Shown: piece after piece, positions 19,709-30,907 of the stretch | Position numbering within the stretch: the stretch's first letter is position 1 | How the letters are laid out: every line of letters starts with the position of its first letter | Source: Mycobacterium sp. ACS4331 | GTDB taxonomy: Bacteria > Actinomycetota > Actinomycetes > Mycobacteriales > Mycobacteriaceae | Assembly (NCBI RefSeq): GCF_001667265.1 | Contig: NZ_LZHW01000073.1 | Span: 1-64,000, forward strand | Direction: 5' to 3' | DNA: 64,000 nucleotides | Notes under the pieces: generated by a model | What the model was told of the DNA's origin: nothing | Database searches by the model: none | The model's input: the letters and a program-made list of their open reading frames with translations, nothing else | Position numbers and translations under genes: made by a program

Positions 19709-21193
19709 TTAACCATTGTCCCCCGTGCCAGGACGCTTCGGGCGGCCGTCCACCACTTTGAGTTCAGGCCGTGCCGCGGGTTCGACCACCACGGGCTTTC
19801 GGCGCGGGTTGGTGGCGATGCTGAGCAGCTCCTGCAGCGCCGCCCCGATGGTGGCCACCTCGATCACCCGCATGCCGGGCGGCGTCGCCTTCACACCGGC
19901 CGGCACCAGCGCCGTGGTGAACCCAAGCCGAGCGGCCTCGGTCAACCGCCGGTCGATGCCCGTGACCCGGCGCAGGTCGCCGGCCAGACCCACCTCACCG
20001 ATCACCACGGCCGACGACGGCAGGCACAGGTCCGCGAACGCCGACGCGATCGCGAGCGCGACCGCCAGGTCGGACGACGGGTCCGTCAGCCGCATGCCGC
20101 CCACGGTCGACAGATAGATGTCGCGTTCCCCGAGGCGGACCCCCGCCCGGTTCTCCAGGACGGCCGCGGTCATGGCGGCGCGGGACTGGTCCAGGCCGCT
20201 GACCGTCCGTCGCGGCGACGTGACATTGGACAGCCCCACCAGCGCCTGGATCTCGCCGATCAGCGGACGCTTGCCGTCGAGGGTGACCGTGACCGCGGTG
20301 CCCGAGACGGGCTCGGGGCGCTGGTCCATGAACAGTCCGGACGGGTCGGCCACGCATTCGATGCCGTTCTCGGCGAGCATGAAGCAGCCGACCTCGTCCG
20401 CGGCGCCGAACCGGTTCTTGACCCCGCGCACCATCCGCAGCGCGCTGCTTCGGTCGCCCTCGAAGTGCAGCACGACATCCACGAGGTGCTCGAGCGATCG
20501 CGGGCCGGCGATCGCGCCGTCCTTGGTGACGTGCCCGACCAGGACCATCGCCACCGCGGGTCTGCTCGCGGACTTCGCGTAGCTGGTCAGGGCCGTCGTG
20601 ATGGCCCGAACCTGGGTGACGCCACCGGTGACGCCGTCGCTGTCGGCGCTCGACAGGGTCTGCACCGAGTCCACGATCACCAGGGTGGGTTTGACCGACT
20701 CCAGATGCGCCAGAACCGCGTCGAGATCGGATTCGGCGACCAGGTACACCTCCTCGTGCGTGCACCCCGTGCGCTCGGCACGCATTCGGATCTGGCCCGC
20801 CGACTCCTCGCCGGACACGTAGAGGGCGCGGCGGCCCGTCTCGGCCCAGCGATGGGCCACCTCCAGCAGCAGCGTGGACTTCCCTACGCCGGGTTCACCG
20901 GCCAGCAGCGTGACCGACCCGGGCACGATGCCGCCGCCGAGGACGCGGTCGAGCTCACTGACTCCCGTGGCGTAGTGCCGGGTCTGATCGGGCTCGATCG
21001 AACTGATGGACACCGCGGCCGACGACGGCGCGATGGCGCGGTGCGCGCGGCCACCCATCGACGACAGCACCGCGGCCTGCTCCACGGTTCCCCAGGTGCC
21101 GCACTCAGGGCAGCGACCGACCCATTTCGCCGTGACGTGCTCGCACTCGGTGCAGCGATACTGCGTCCGAGCCTTGGTTCCTGACCTGCCCAC
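19709..21193 (-). CDS. radA: RadA DNA repair ATPase
   Basis: RadA/Sms promotes branch migration in recombination repair. The 494-residue protein has a C4 zinc finger ([18 protein letters not shown], residues about 14-31), Walker A GEPGVGKS near 98, the RadA-specific KNRFG motif near 258, and a Lon-protease-like C-terminal domain. In other bacteria RadA influences DisA activity, which fits the radA-disA pairing. TACCGT lies 6 nt upstream of the GTG, so the transcript is likely leaderless. Confidence 0.96.
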   Translation of the reverse strand: MGRSGTKARTQYRCTECEHVTAKWVGRCPECGTWGTVEQAAVLSSMGGRAHRAIAPSSAAVSISSIEPDQTRHYATGVSELDRVLGGGIVPGSVTLLAGEPGVGKSTLLLEVAHRWAETGRRALYVSGEESAGQIRMRAERTGCTHEEVYLVAESDLDAVLAHLESVKPTLVIVDSVQTLSSADSDGVTGGVTQVRAITTALTSYAKSASRPAVAMVLVGHVTKDGAIAGPRSLEHLVDVVLHFEGDRSSALRMVRGVKNRFGAADEVGCFMLAENGIECVADPSGLFMDQRPEPVSGTAVTVTLDGKRPLIGEIQALVGLSNVTSPRRTVSGLDQSRAAMTAAVLENRAGVRLGERDIYLSTVGGMRLTDPSSDLAVALAIASAFADLCLPSSAVVIGEVGLAGDLRRVTGIDRRLTEAARLGFTTALVPAGVKATPPGMRVIEVATIGAALQELLSIATNPRRKPVVVEPAARPELKVVDGRPKRPGTGDNG

Positions 21194-21199
21194 GCGGTG

Positions 21200-21205
21200 A
21201 CGGTA
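21200..21205 (-). promoter_or_regulatory. Putative -10 of leaderless radA-disA
   Basis: TACCGT on the minus strand, then 6 nt (CACCGC), then the GTG start of radA. Confidence 0.4.
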
Positions 21206-21241
21206 TCGGCCGGGTGTGACAGAACTGGTCAGGCTCGCGGG

Positions 21242-21811
21242 TCAGTGCAGCGGGGCTTCCTGACGAGGGGCGTTGCCCGCCGAGATCGGCACTGCGACGG
21301 TGTGCTCGCCGGCCTTCTCGAACTCGAAGGTGAAGTCGTAGGTCAGCCCGTTGCGGATCGGCTTGCTCAGCGCCACGGTGGCCTTCGCGACGTCGGCCTC
21401 CTCGATCTTGGTCAGCTCCTGCACACCGTCGGGGGTGCCGATGACCAGGACGCCGTTGGCAGGCAGTTCCTTCTCGCCCGTCACGGTCACCTCGCCGATG
21501 TCGGTGGTGATCCCGACGAGTCGATCGGCGCGGTCGGGGGACAGGTTGGCCGCGGTGAAGATCAGGTCCACGTCCTGACCGGGCTCCAGCGCGTCACCCT
21601 TCTCGACGGCCTGGATGTGGATGTTGCGCAGCGCGATGTTGTCGAACGTCGCCAGGGTGCCGTTGACGGCGGGCTCCTGGGTGGCGACCTGGGACACCTG
21701 CCCCGCGCCGCAGCCGACCACGGCCGACGCGATGAGCAGCGCACAGGCGGCGACTCCGGTGCGCTTCCGGTTGCGCACGGTGAATGCCCGGCGGGCATCG
21801 AAAGAGATCAC
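21242..21811 (-). CDS. lpqE: LpqE-like lipoprotein (Rv3584)
   Basis: The 189-residue protein has a lipoprotein signal ending in VVGC (Cys34), then an immunoglobulin-like fold related to copper-binding periplasmic proteins (IRNGLTYDFTFEFEKAGEHTVAVPIS). In M. tuberculosis LpqE is reported in the copper-responsive RicR regulon; I see no clear RicR box here. The GTG at 21811 is chosen because AGGAGG precedes it by 6 nt; a longer reading from 21838 lacks this. It diverges from carD. Confidence 0.85.
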   Translation of the reverse strand: MISFDARRAFTVRNRKRTGVAACALLIASAVVGCGAGQVSQVATQEPAVNGTLATFDNIALRNIHIQAVEKGDALEPGQDVDLIFTAANLSPDRADRLVGITTDIGEVTVTGEKELPANGVLVIGTPDGVQELTKIEEADVAKATVALSKPIRNGLTYDFTFEFEKAGEHTVAVPISAGNAPRQEAPLH

Positions 21812-22620
<809 letters not shown>

Positions 22621-22631
22621 CGTTCACGCAG

Positions 22632-23306
22632 ATGGGGCGCACAATCGCCATCGTTCCCGCCGCGGGTTCGGGTCAACGGCTCGGGGCCGGTATCCCGAAG
22701 GCGTTCGCCAAGCTGGCGGGTAAGCCACTTGTCGAGCTCGCGCTCGACGGGCTCGCGGCCTCCGGCGTCGTCGACGGCGCCGTCGTCGCGGTGCCCGCCG
22801 AGCGCACCGATGAGGCCAAGTTGATTCTGGGCGGTTCGAAGCTGCCGGTGACTGTGGTCGCCGGCGGCGACGACCGCACCGAATCGGTCCGTAATGCGCT
22901 GGCCGCCGCCGAGGATGCGGACTTCGTCCTGATCCATGACGCGGCGAGACCGCTCACCCCGCCCGCCCTGATCGCGCGCGTCGTCGAGACACTGCGCGCC
23001 GGTCACAGTGCGGTGGTACCAGTGCTTCCGCTGGTGGACACCGTCAAGGCAGTCGACGCCAACGGCGTGGTCCTCGGCACCCCGGAACGGGACGGACTGC
23101 GCGCCGTCCAGACCCCGCAGGGTTTCGCGACCGAGACGTTGATCCGGGCCTACGCACGGGCGGGTGCGGCGGCGTTCACCGACGACGCGTCAATCGTTGA
23201 GAACATCGGCGGCCAGGTGCAGACCGTCGAGGGGGACCCGTTGGCATTCAAAATCACCACGCCGCTGGATCTGCGGCTCGCACAGGCAGTGCTGGCCGGT
23301 GACTGA
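22632..23306 (+). CDS. ispD: IspD, 2-C-methyl-D-erythritol 4-phosphate cytidylyltransferase
   Basis: IspD couples CTP with MEP in the non-mevalonate isoprenoid pathway. The 224-residue protein has the nucleotide-binding N-terminus [17 protein letters not shown] with the catalytic Arg and Lys, and the conserved [12 protein letters not shown] segment near residue 100. TAGCGT overlaps the carD stop 8 nt before the ATG and could give a short-leader transcript. The ispF start overlaps its last codons by 8 nt. Confidence 0.97.
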   Translation: MGRTIAIVPAAGSGQRLGAGIPKAFAKLAGKPLVELALDGLAASGVVDGAVVAVPAERTDEAKLILGGSKLPVTVVAGGDDRTESVRNALAAAEDADFVLIHDAARPLTPPALIARVVETLRAGHSAVVPVLPLVDTVKAVDANGVVLGTPERDGLRAVQTPQGFATETLIRAYARAGAAAFTDDASIVENIGGQVQTVEGDPLAFKITTPLDLRLAQAVLAGD

Positions 23307-23799
23307 GCTGCCCAGGGTCGGCCTGGGCACAGACGTGCATCCGATCGAACCGGGCCGGCCGTGTCACCTGCTGGGTCTGCTGTTCCCCGACGCCGACGGA
23401 TGCGCGGGTCACTCGGACGGCGATGTCGCCGTGCATGCCCTGTGCGATGCGCTTCTGTCGGCCGCTGGGCTCGGAGACATCGGTGGCGTGTTCGGGGTCG
23501 GGGATCCGCGCTGGGCCGGAGTGACGGGGGCCGCGATGCTCACGCACGTCCGCGGACTGCTCGAGGAGAACGGCTTCCGGGTCGGCAATGCCGCGGTGCA
23601 GGTCATCGGCAACCGGCCCAAGGTGGGGCCGCGAAGAATCGAGGCGCAGGAGACCCTGTCGGGCCTGTTGGGCGCCCCGGTGTCGGTGTCCGCGACCACC
23701 ACAGACGGTCTCGGATTGACCGGCCGCGGCGAGGGCCTGGCGGCCGTGGCGACGGCCTTGGTGGTCACCGATGCCGATTCTGGCCGCTCAGGGCGGTAA
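23299..23799 (+). CDS. ispF: IspF, 2-C-methyl-D-erythritol 2,4-cyclodiphosphate synthase
   Basis: IspF cyclises CDP-ME 2-phosphate to MEcPP. The 166-residue protein has the zinc ligands in GTDVHPI (Asp and His) and in [17 protein letters not shown], and the CDP-binding SATTTDGLG segment. It overlaps ispD by 8 nt, a conserved arrangement that supplies two steps of the same pathway from one mRNA. The GTG start is fixed by the conserved N-terminus. Confidence 0.97.
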   Translation: MTELPRVGLGTDVHPIEPGRPCHLLGLLFPDADGCAGHSDGDVAVHALCDALLSAAGLGDIGGVFGVGDPRWAGVTGAAMLTHVRGLLEENGFRVGNAAVQVIGNRPKVGPRRIEAQETLSGLLGAPVSVSATTTDGLGLTGRGEGLAAVATALVVTDADSGRSGR

Positions 23800-23802
23800 G
23801 CT
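23797..23802 (+). promoter_or_regulatory. Putative -10 of cysS
   Basis: TAAGCT overlaps the ispF stop and stands 8 nt before the cysS GTG, in a block almost identical to the lysS start (5097-5114). Confidence 0.35.
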
Positions 23803-23810
23803 GGCCCGTC

Positions 23811-25232
23811 GTGACCGATCGCGTGGGCCATCTCGGAGGCCTGAGACTGCATGACACCATGACTGGTGCCGTGCGTGACTTCGTCCCGGTTCGAGCAGGT
23901 CACGCCTCCATCTATCTCTGTGGCGCCACGGTGCAGGGTCTGCCGCACATCGGCCACGTCCGCAGCGGCGTCGCCTTCGACGTGCTGCGTCGCTGGCTGG
24001 TCGCCAAGGGCTACGACGTCGCGTTCATCCGCAACGTCACCGATATCGACGACAAGATCCTGAACAAGGCCGCCGCGGCGGGCCGGCCGTGGTGGGAGTG
24101 GGCCGCGACCCATGAGCGTGCCTTCACCGCCGCCTACGACGCCCTCGGGGTGCTTCCCCCGTCGGCGGAGCCCCGCGCGACCGGGCACATCACGCAGATC
24201 GTCGAGTTGATCGAGCGACTCATCGAGGGCGGACACGCCTACGCCGGCGGCGGCGACGTCTACTTCGACGTGCTGAGCTATCCGGAGTACGGCGCACTGT
24301 CCGGGCACCGCATCGACGATGTGCACCAGGGTGAGGGTGTGGCCACCGGCAAACGGGACCAGCGTGACTTCACCCTCTGGAAGGGCGCCAAGCCGGGCGA
24401 ACCCTCCTGGCCCACACCGTGGGGTCGGGGTCGGCCGGGCTGGCACTCCGAATGTGTCGCGATGGCTCACGAGTACCTTGGCGGAACATTCGACATCCAC
24501 TGCGGCGGAATGGATCTCGTCTTTCCGCATCACGAGAACGAGATAGCCCAGGCCAAAGCCGCGGGTGACGGGTTCGCGCAGTTCTGGCTGCACAACGGCT
24601 GGGTCACCATGGGTGGCGAGAAGATGAGCAAGTCGCTGGGCAACGTGCTGGCGATTCCCGCTGTGCTGCAACGGGTTCGGGCTGCAGAACTGCGGTACTA
24701 CCTGGGCAGCGCGCACTACCGATCCATGCTGGAGTTCTCCGAGACGGCCCTTCAGGATGCGGTGAAGGCCTACACCGGCATCGAAGACTTCCTGCACCGA
24801 GTGCGCACCCGCGTCGGCGGGGTCGTACCCGGCGAAGTCACCGAGAAGTTCGCCGCGGCACTCGATGACGACCTGTCGGTTCCGATCGCACTCGCCGAGG
24901 TGCACAGCGTCCGTGCCGACGGCAACCGCGCCCTCGACGCCGGAGACCATGCCGGGGCCATGGCCCACGCATCGTCGATCCGCGCGATGATGGGCATCCT
25001 GGGCTGCGATCCGCTCGACGAGCGGTGGGAGTCCCGAGACGAGACCTCGGCCGCCCTGGCCGCCGTCGACCATCTGGTGCGGTGGGCGCTGGACGCTCGC
25101 ACCGAGGCGCGGGCCAACCGGGACTGGGCGCAGGCGGACCAGATCCGCGACCGCCTCAAAGAGGCCGGGATAGACGTGACCGACACCGCCGACGGTCCAC
25201 AGTGGTCACTGCTGGACGGAGATGCCAAGTAA
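23811..25232 (+). CDS. cysS: Cysteinyl-tRNA synthetase
   Basis: CysRS charges tRNA-Cys. The 473-residue protein has the zinc Cys in [10 protein letters not shown], the HIGH motif PHIGHVRSG near residue 40, the zinc site [15 protein letters not shown] near 235, and KMSKS near 280. The full C-terminal anticodon-binding part is present, separating it from the related mycothiol ligase MshC. The GTG start follows the family N-terminus. The rlmB start overlaps its stop by one base. Confidence 0.97.
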   Translation: MTDRVGHLGGLRLHDTMTGAVRDFVPVRAGHASIYLCGATVQGLPHIGHVRSGVAFDVLRRWLVAKGYDVAFIRNVTDIDDKILNKAAAAGRPWWEWAATHERAFTAAYDALGVLPPSAEPRATGHITQIVELIERLIEGGHAYAGGGDVYFDVLSYPEYGALSGHRIDDVHQGEGVATGKRDQRDFTLWKGAKPGEPSWPTPWGRGRPGWHSECVAMAHEYLGGTFDIHCGGMDLVFPHHENEIAQAKAAGDGFAQFWLHNGWVTMGGEKMSKSLGNVLAIPAVLQRVRAAELRYYLGSAHYRSMLEFSETALQDAVKAYTGIEDFLHRVRTRVGGVVPGEVTEKFAAALDDDLSVPIALAEVHSVRADGNRALDAGDHAGAMAHASSIRAMMGILGCDPLDERWESRDETSAALAAVDHLVRWALDARTEARANRDWAQADQIRDRLKEAGIDVTDTADGPQWSLLDGDAK

Positions 25233-26176
25233 TGGCTGGAAACTCACAGCGTCGCGGAGCCGTTCGCAAGCCGGGCACCAAGAAGGGCCCGACCGTGGGC
25301 TCCGGTGGAAACCGGCGCCGCGGAGTCGAGGGCAGGGGTGCGACACCACCGGCCCACATGCGGCCCAACCACCCCGCGGCCAAGCGCGCCAACAAGGCCG
25401 CCCGGCAGCAGCAGGGGCGGCCGAAGAAGACCGACGACACCGAGATCGTGCTGGGCCGCAACCCCGTCGTCGAGTGCCTGCGCGCGGGTGTCCCCGCAAC
25501 CGCGCTGTACGTGGCCTTGGGCACCGAGAACGACGAGCGGCTGACGGAGGCGGTGACCCGGGCGGCCGACGCAGGCATCCCAATCCTCGAGGTCGCCCGC
25601 GTCGACCTCGACCGGATGAGCACCAACGGCCTGCATCAGGGCATCGCCCTGCAGGTGCCTCCGTACAACTACGCCCATCCCGACGATCTGCTGCGGGCCG
25701 CCGCCGACGACCACGAACCCGCACTGGTGGTGGCGCTGGACAACATCTCGGACCCGCGCAACCTGGGGGCGATCGTGCGGTCGGTCGCGGCCTTCGGCGG
25801 GCACGGGGTGCTCATCCCGCAGCGCCGGTCGGCCTCGGTGACCGCGGTGGCGTGGCGGACCAGCGCGGGCGCCGCGGCCCGGATTCCGGTCGCCCGCGCG
25901 ACGAACCTCAACCGTTCGCTCAAGGACTGGGCGGACTCCGGGGTGCAGGTCGTGGGTCTCGACGCCGAGGGGGACACCACCCTCGACGATCTGGACGGTC
26001 TCGGCCCAGTGGTCGTCGTGGTCGGCTCGGAGGGCAAGGGCCTGTCGCGGCTGGTCCGGCAGAACTGCGACGCGATCGTGTCGATCCCGATGGCGGGCCA
26101 GACCGAGTCCCTGAACGCGTCGGTGGCCGCGGGCGTGGTGCTCGCCGAGATCGCGCGCCAGCGTCGCCGCCGCTGA
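25232..26176 (+). CDS. rlmB: RlmB-like 23S rRNA 2'-O-methyltransferase (SpoU/TrmH family)
   Basis: The 314-residue protein has a long basic N-terminal extension (residues 1-70), the ribose-methyltransferase substrate-binding domain ([13 protein letters not shown]) and the knotted SPOUT domain with [27 protein letters not shown] and [16 protein letters not shown]. It is orthologous to Rv3579c. The target, by family, is G2251 of 23S rRNA. It overlaps the cysS stop by one base, as in M. tuberculosis. Confidence 0.92.
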   Translation: MAGNSQRRGAVRKPGTKKGPTVGSGGNRRRGVEGRGATPPAHMRPNHPAAKRANKAARQQQGRPKKTDDTEIVLGRNPVVECLRAGVPATALYVALGTENDERLTEAVTRAADAGIPILEVARVDLDRMSTNGLHQGIALQVPPYNYAHPDDLLRAAADDHEPALVVALDNISDPRNLGAIVRSVAAFGGHGVLIPQRRSASVTAVAWRTSAGAAARIPVARATNLNRSLKDWADSGVQVVGLDAEGDTTLDDLDGLGPVVVVVGSEGKGLSRLVRQNCDAIVSIPMAGQTESLNASVAAGVVLAEIARQRRRR

Positions 26177-26182
26177 TCCTCC

Positions 26183-27445
26183 TCACACGCCGAACAGGCG
26201 CGTCCCCGCCCACAGCGCGACGACGGCCAGGACCAGCGTCACCGGCACGGTGACCACGCCCAGCGCACTGAATTCCGTTGCGCTGGTTCGTATTCCCCTA
26301 CTCTGCAGCACACGTCGCCACAACAGGTTGGCCAGTGATCCGACATAGGTCAGGTTCGGGCCGATGTTGACGCCGATGAGCACCGCCAGGATGGCCGCCG
26401 GCCCGTTCGCGGCGACCAGGGGCAGCAGAACCAGGACCGCCGGCAGGTTGTTGACCAGGTTGGCCAACACCGCGGCGGCGGCCGCAATCCCGAGCAGGGC
26501 GAGCAGGCTCGTGCCATCGGGGATCAGCCGGCCCAACCACGTCGCCAAACCGGCGTCCATCACTGCCTGGACCACGATGCCCAGCGCCAGCACGAAGACC
26601 AGGAACGGCATGTGCACCGATCGCACCAGGCCCGCGACGGTGCTGCGCCTGCGGGCCAGGCTGTGCACGGTCAGCACGGCCGCGCCCGCGAGCGCCGCCC
26701 ACACCGGGTCCACGCCGATCAGCGACGTTGCGGCGAAGCCCGCCAGGGTCAGCCCGAGCACCACCAGGACGAACGTGGGCAGTTGCGGGACGTCTGCGGG
26801 CGCGACGACGGGAACGGGTGCGAGCTCACGCGCGAAGAAGCGCCGGAACACGACGTACTCCGCGGCGATGGCGACCAGCCACGGCGCGGCCATCAGCAGC
26901 GTGAAGTCGGTGAACGACAACCCGGCGGCGGCGACGGCGGAGAAGGCCAGCAGATTGGTCAGGTTGGACACCGGAAGCAGCAGAGATGCCGTGTTCGACA
27001 GATGCGCGGTCGCGAAGGCATGCGGGCGAACCGGCGCGTCCAGTGTGCGGGCGGTGACGAGCACGACCGGTGTCAGCAGCACGATCGTGGCGTCCAGCGA
27101 CAGCACGGCCGTGGTCGCCGAGGCGAGGACGAACACCTGGCCGAGCAGCGTGGCCGGCCGGCCCGCGCTCGCACGCGCCATCATCGCGCCGAACGCCCGG
27201 AACAGGCCCTCGTCGTCGCACAGTTTGGCCAGCAGCAGGACCGCGGCCAGGAAGGCGACGACGGGGAACAGTCGCCGAACCTCGGCCGCCGCGGCGTCGA
27301 GCGACAGCGCCCCGACGGCGACCAGAACTGCCGCCGCGGGCACCGCGATCGCGGTTTCCGGCCAGCCCTCGGGACGGGCGATCGCGAAGATCAGCACCAG
27401 GGCCAGCAGCGCGAGCGACAGGATCAGCGTGAAGGTCAACTCCAC
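26183..27445 (-). CDS. ArsB/NhaD-family membrane transporter (Rv3578-like)
   Basis: The 420-residue protein has about eleven transmembrane helices and the [15 protein letters not shown] motif of the ion transporter superfamily, as in arsenite pumps. Its M. tuberculosis orthologue is named ArsB2. No arsR or arsC lies nearby, so the substrate, arsenite or another anion, is open. The GTG start at 27445 lies within the last codons of the upstream metallo-hydrolase (10-bp overlap), so the two are probably co-translated. It converges on rlmB with a 6-bp gap. Confidence 0.8.
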   Translation of the reverse strand: MELTFTLILSLALLALVLIFAIARPEGWPETAIAVPAAAVLVAVGALSLDAAAAEVRRLFPVVAFLAAVLLLAKLCDDEGLFRAFGAMMARASAGRPATLLGQVFVLASATTAVLSLDATIVLLTPVVLVTARTLDAPVRPHAFATAHLSNTASLLLPVSNLTNLLAFSAVAAAGLSFTDFTLLMAAPWLVAIAAEYVVFRRFFARELAPVPVVAPADVPQLPTFVLVVLGLTLAGFAATSLIGVDPVWAALAGAAVLTVHSLARRRSTVAGLVRSVHMPFLVFVLALGIVVQAVMDAGLATWLGRLIPDGTSLLALLGIAAAAAVLANLVNNLPAVLVLLPLVAANGPAAILAVLIGVNIGPNLTYVGSLANLLWRRVLQSRGIRTSATEFSALGVVTVPVTLVLAVVALWAGTRLFGV

Positions 27446-28356
27446 GGATCCTCGCGTCGCCACACCGTCGGAAGGTGCAGCGCCACACCGTCGTGGGCCG
27501 CGAGGTCGCGCAGTACACGCAGCGTGAAGTCCAGGTCGTCGGCGGCATACGGCAGCGCCCGCAGTGGCGCCGACAGGGGGCGGAAGAAGTCGTCCCAGTG
27601 GATGCCGATGACGGTCCTCGCGCCCACCGCGCGCACGGTCTCCGCCCAGTACCGCCGCAGATAGTCGGTTGACTGCAGTCCGAGCTGGCCGAGGCCGAGG
27701 TAAGCCACCTCGGCCCGGTGCCCCTCCAGCGCACCGGCCACGAACCCCGCGCTGCCCTGCACCAGGCACCGTCGCCCGGACGGGGCATGCGTGATCAGGG
27801 TGGACCAGGCCTCCCCGCAGCGGTACGCCCCGACCTTGACCGGTGGCCGCACGGGGGAGGAGATGACGCCCGGGTAGCGGTCGGGTGGGCAGTGGTGCGA
27901 TTCGATCAGGGTCACCTCGAAGGCGCCGAAGGTCATCGGTTCACCCGGGGTCGTGACGACGATCCGGGCATCCGGCAGGCCGTGGCCACGCCCGACGTTG
28001 GCCGTCGACTCGCCGCCGACGAGCACCGCACCCGTGCGCTCGGCGACCAGTGCGGAGTCCAGCACGTGGTCGTAGTGGCTGTGCACGGGGAGGACCGCGT
28101 CCAGGCGTGGCGTGGACAGCCGAGCCAGGCATCCGTCGACGCGGGGCGTAGACGGCGCGATCCGGCGCAGTCCGACGCGGGCCAGCGACGGACGGGAGAA
28201 GAACCCGTCGGTCAGCACGGCCGAGTCTCCGTCGTCGAAGAGCAGGGACGACACGCCCAGCCAGGTGACCGCGAGCGCCGAGCCGGGGACGGCGGCGGGC
28301 ACCGTGAACATGTCGGCGTAGCGCGTCAGGGCTGGCCGGCCGGGTTTGAGGCGCAT
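27436..28356 (-). CDS. MBL-fold metallo-hydrolase (Rv3577-like)
   Basis: The 306-residue protein has the metallo-beta-lactamase motif [10 protein letters not shown] (near residue 105), a later His in [12 protein letters not shown], and GIHWDDFF near 265. It lacks an obvious signal peptide, although residues 20-40 are hydrophobic. The substrate is unknown; UlaG/NAPE-PLD-type enzymes are the nearest family. TATCGT precedes the ATG at 28356 by exactly 6 nt, which supports this start over longer readings that run through pxpA. Confidence 0.8.
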   Translation of the reverse strand: MRLKPGRPALTRYADMFTVPAAVPGSALAVTWLGVSSLLFDDGDSAVLTDGFFSRPSLARVGLRRIAPSTPRVDGCLARLSTPRLDAVLPVHSHYDHVLDSALVAERTGAVLVGGESTANVGRGHGLPDARIVVTTPGEPMTFGAFEVTLIESHHCPPDRYPGVISSPVRPPVKVGAYRCGEAWSTLITHAPSGRRCLVQGSAGFVAGALEGHRAEVAYLGLGQLGLQSTDYLRRYWAETVRAVGARTVIGIHWDDFFRPLSAPLRALPYAADDLDFTLRVLRDLAAHDGVALHLPTVWRREDPWS

Positions 28357-28362
28357 CAGGTG

Positions 28363-28368
28363 ACGATA
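28363..28368 (-). promoter_or_regulatory. Putative -10 of leaderless metallo-hydrolase gene
   Basis: TATCGT on the minus strand, then CACCTG, then ATG at 28356. It lies in the 28-bp gap after pxpA. Confidence 0.4.
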
Positions 28369-28384
28369 ATCGCGGGCACCCGGG

Positions 28385-29143
28385 TCACGCGAAGGCTCGC
28401 AACGTGACGCCGTCGGCCAGGAGACGATCGCGCACAGCCTGCGCGATCTGCACGGCGCCCGGTGAATCGCCGTGCACGCAGATCGATTCGGTTTCGACCG
28501 CGACGTCGGTGCCGTCAACGGCCCGCACTCTGCCGGTGGCGACCATCGTGGCGACCCGTTCGGCGATCTCGGATGGATCGTGCAGCACGGCGCCGGGCTC
28601 GCGCCGGGAGACCAGTTGCCCGTCGGAGCGGTAGGCGCGGTCGGCGAACACTTCGGCCACGGTCCGCAGGCCCAGGCGCCTGCACTCGTCCAAGAACGCC
28701 GACCCGGGCAGGCCCAGCACCGGCAGGGCCGGGTCCACCGCATGCACCGCCTCCGCGACCGCACGTGCCTGGGCGCGGTGAGTCACGATCGTGTTGTACA
28801 GCGCCCCATGGGGTTTGACGTAGGTGACACTCGAGCCCGCGACGCGGGCCAGTGCCTGCAGTGCGCCGATCTGGTAGATCACCTCGGCGGTGAGTTCTGT
28901 GGGTTCGACGTCGATGAACCGACGGCCGAACCCGCCCAGGTCGCGGTAGCTGACCTGGGCGCCGATCCGGATGCCCCGGGTCGCGGCGGCGGCGCAGGTT
29001 CGGGCCAACTCGGCGGGATCGCCGGCATGGAAGCCGCAGGCGATGTTCGCGCTCGTGACGACGTCGAGCATGGCCTCGTCGTCACCGAGGCGCCACACGC
29101 CGAAGCCCTCACCGAGGTCGGCGTTCAGATCGACGGTGCGCAT
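28385..29143 (-). CDS. pxpA: LamB/YcsF family protein, 5-oxoprolinase subunit A-like
   Basis: PxpA acts with PxpB and PxpC to cleave 5-oxoproline to glutamate with ATP. The 252-residue protein has the family N-terminus MRTVDLNADLGEGFG, the ANIACGFHAGD motif and VKPHGALYN near residue 118. No pxpB or pxpC gene is seen next to it, so either they lie elsewhere or this copy has another job. TAGGCT precedes the ATG by 6 nt, so the mRNA is probably leaderless. Confidence 0.85.
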   Translation of the reverse strand: MRTVDLNADLGEGFGVWRLGDDEAMLDVVTSANIACGFHAGDPAELARTCAAAATRGIRIGAQVSYRDLGGFGRRFIDVEPTELTAEVIYQIGALQALARVAGSSVTYVKPHGALYNTIVTHRAQARAVAEAVHAVDPALPVLGLPGSAFLDECRRLGLRTVAEVFADRAYRSDGQLVSRREPGAVLHDPSEIAERVATMVATGRVRAVDGTDVAVETESICVHGDSPGAVQIAQAVRDRLLADGVTLRAFA

Positions 29144-29149
29144 GGTCCA

Positions 29150-29155
29150 AGCCTA
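29150..29155 (-). promoter_or_regulatory. Putative -10 of leaderless pxpA
   Basis: TAGGCT on the minus strand, then TGGACC, then ATG at 29143. Confidence 0.4.
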
Positions 29156-29193
29156 TTGCGCGCGCCCGGCGGGGCCGATTGGCCGCGCTTGTT

Positions 29194-29212
29194 GAAAACG
29201 GTTATCGTTATC
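29194..29212. promoter_or_regulatory. Fur-family (probably Zur) operator before the zinc ABC transporter
   Basis: On the minus strand the 19-mer is GATAACGATAACCGTTTTC, matching the classic Fur-family 19-bp box (GATAATGATAATCATTATC) at 15 of 19 positions. It ends 2 bp before the znuA start and covers the putative -10, so binding would block transcription. Zur rather than FurA is inferred from the transporter type. Confidence 0.65.
29203..29208 (+). promoter_or_regulatory. Putative -10 of leaderless znuA
   Basis: TATCGT, then 6 nt, then GTG at 29215; it is embedded in the Fur-family box. Confidence 0.45.
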
Positions 29213-29214
29213 GG

Positions 29215-30132
29215 GTGAATGCGCTGCGCCCCCTGACGTTCCTGGCCGCTGCCTCCGCCTTGGCGGTCGGGCTGACCTCCTGCTCTGGCGAGGGTCCCGC
29301 CACGGAGACCGCGGATTCCGCAGCCTGCCCCACGACCCCGGTCAACGTCGTGGTGAGCGTCGATCAGTGGGGCGGCATCGTGTCCCAACTCGGCGGTGAC
29401 TGCGCCCGCGTCACGACCGTCGTCGCGAGTTCCTCGGTGGATCCGCACGACTACGAACCCTCGCCCGCCGACGCGGCGAAGTTCGGCGACGCTCAACTCG
29501 TCGTGCTCAACGGCGGGCACTACGACGAGTGGGCCGAGAAGCTCGCGCAGACATCCGCACCGACCGCTGCGGTCGTCGACATCGTCGAGGCCGACCACGC
29601 ACGCAACCCCCACGCCTGGTACGATCCCGCCGCCGTCGTCGAGGCGGCTGACACGATCACCGCCAAGCTCACCGAACTCGCACCCGACGCACGCGACCAC
29701 TTCGCCGCTCGCCGGGCCGACTTCGCCGAGGCCCTGCAGCCGTACGAGGCCGCCATCGCCGCGATCAAGGCCGGAGCGCAGGGGCGCGGATACGCCGCCA
29801 CCGAGGGTGTGTTCGACCCGATGGCGCAGGCGCTGGGACTGCAGAACCGCACCCCCGCGGGCTACCAGGCCGCCGCGACCAACCACGCCGATCCCGCGCC
29901 CGCCGACCTCGATGCGTTCCTGACGCTCCTGTCGGACAAGGGGGTCGACGTGCTGATCTTCAACACCCAGACCGAGGGCGCGGTGCCCGCCAAACTGCGC
30001 GCAGCCGCTGAGGCGGCGGGAATCCCGGTGGTGAACGTGACCGAAACGGTGGCGCCCGGGTCGGATTCGTTCGAGGCTTGGCAGGTGAACCAACTCACCG
30101 CGTTGGCCGAGGCTCTCGGTGTCTCCGTCTGA
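29215..30132 (+). CDS. znuA: ZnuA-like metal-binding lipoprotein of an ABC transporter
   Basis: This is the solute-binding protein of a metal uptake system, probably for zinc. The 305-residue protein has a lipobox LTSC (Cys23) and the cluster A-I metal ligands: His in DPHDYEPSP (near residue 79), His in NPHAWYD (near 139), and Asp or Glu further on. The His-rich loop typical of ZnuA is missing. It is followed by the ATPase (14-nt overlap) and permease. The Fur-family box over its start supports metal repression. Confidence 0.88.
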   Translation: MNALRPLTFLAAASALAVGLTSCSGEGPATETADSAACPTTPVNVVVSVDQWGGIVSQLGGDCARVTTVVASSSVDPHDYEPSPADAAKFGDAQLVVLNGGHYDEWAEKLAQTSAPTAAVVDIVEADHARNPHAWYDPAAVVEAADTITAKLTELAPDARDHFAARRADFAEALQPYEAAIAAIKAGAQGRGYAATEGVFDPMAQALGLQNRTPAGYQAAATNHADPAPADLDAFLTLLSDKGVDVLIFNTQTEGAVPAKLRAAAEAAGIPVVNVTETVAPGSDSFEAWQVNQLTALAEALGVSV

Positions 30133-30907
30133 AGCCGATCCCGAGGTCGCTCCGGCGTTGGCGTTCGACGACGTCAGCGTCGTCCGCGGGGGCCGGCTGA
30201 TCTGGTCGGAGGGCACCTTCGAGGTGCCGGCCGGCGGCATCACGGCCGTCATCGGATCCAACGGATCGGGCAAGACCACACTGCTCAAGGTCGTGCTGGG
30301 CCTGACGCGGGTGGCCTCGGGCGAGGTCCGGGTCCTGGGCCGGGCGCCGGGTCAGGCCACCGATCTCATCGGCTATGTCCCGCAGAACTACGCCGCGGCC
30401 GCGGGCCACGCCATCCGGGCGACCGATGCGGTGATGCTCGGCCTGATCGGGAATCGATGGGGCTTCGCGTGGCCGAGGCCGGAGGAGCGGCACCGCGTCA
30501 TGGAGACGCTGGCCGCCGTCGGCGCGGGCGATTTCGCCCGACGCAGACTCTCGGAACTGTCCGGTGGTCAGCGCCAACGGGTGGCGATCGCCGAGGCGCT
30601 GGTCAGCAGGCCCCGCCTGCTGATCCTCGACGAGCCCCTGACGGCCCTGGATCTGCGGCACCAGCGGGAGATCGTCACCCTGCTCGGCCGCATCCGCGAC
30701 GAGTTCGGCGTGACGATCCTGGTGGTGGCGCACGACCTCAATCCGCTGCTCGGCGTCCTCGACAGTGCCATCTACCTGCTCGACGGTCATGCGCACTTCG
30801 CGCTGATGAACGAGGTCGTCGACGGTGAGCTGCTCAGCCACCTGTACGGAACCTCGATCCAGGTCGTCCACACCCCGCAGGGCGACCTGTACATGCGGAG
30901 CGTGTGA
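30119..30907 (+). CDS. znuC: Metal ABC transporter ATPase
   Basis: The 262-residue protein has Walker A GSNGSGKTT near residue 43, the Q-loop (YVPQNY), the signature LSGGQRQR near 148, Walker B LLILDEPLTALD and the switch His in VVAHDLNP. It powers uptake with the adjacent lipoprotein and permease. GTG at 30119 overlaps the znuA end by 14 nt; the permease start overlaps its stop by one base. The family (cluster 9) covers Zn, Mn and Fe; zinc is preferred from the operator type. Confidence 0.9.
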   Translation: MSPSEADPEVAPALAFDDVSVVRGGRLIWSEGTFEVPAGGITAVIGSNGSGKTTLLKVVLGLTRVASGEVRVLGRAPGQATDLIGYVPQNYAAAAGHAIRATDAVMLGLIGNRWGFAWPRPEERHRVMETLAAVGAGDFARRRLSELSGGQRQRVAIAEALVSRPRLLILDEPLTALDLRHQREIVTLLGRIRDEFGVTILVVAHDLNPLLGVLDSAIYLLDGHAHFALMNEVVDGELLSHLYGTSIQVVHTPQGDLYMRSV

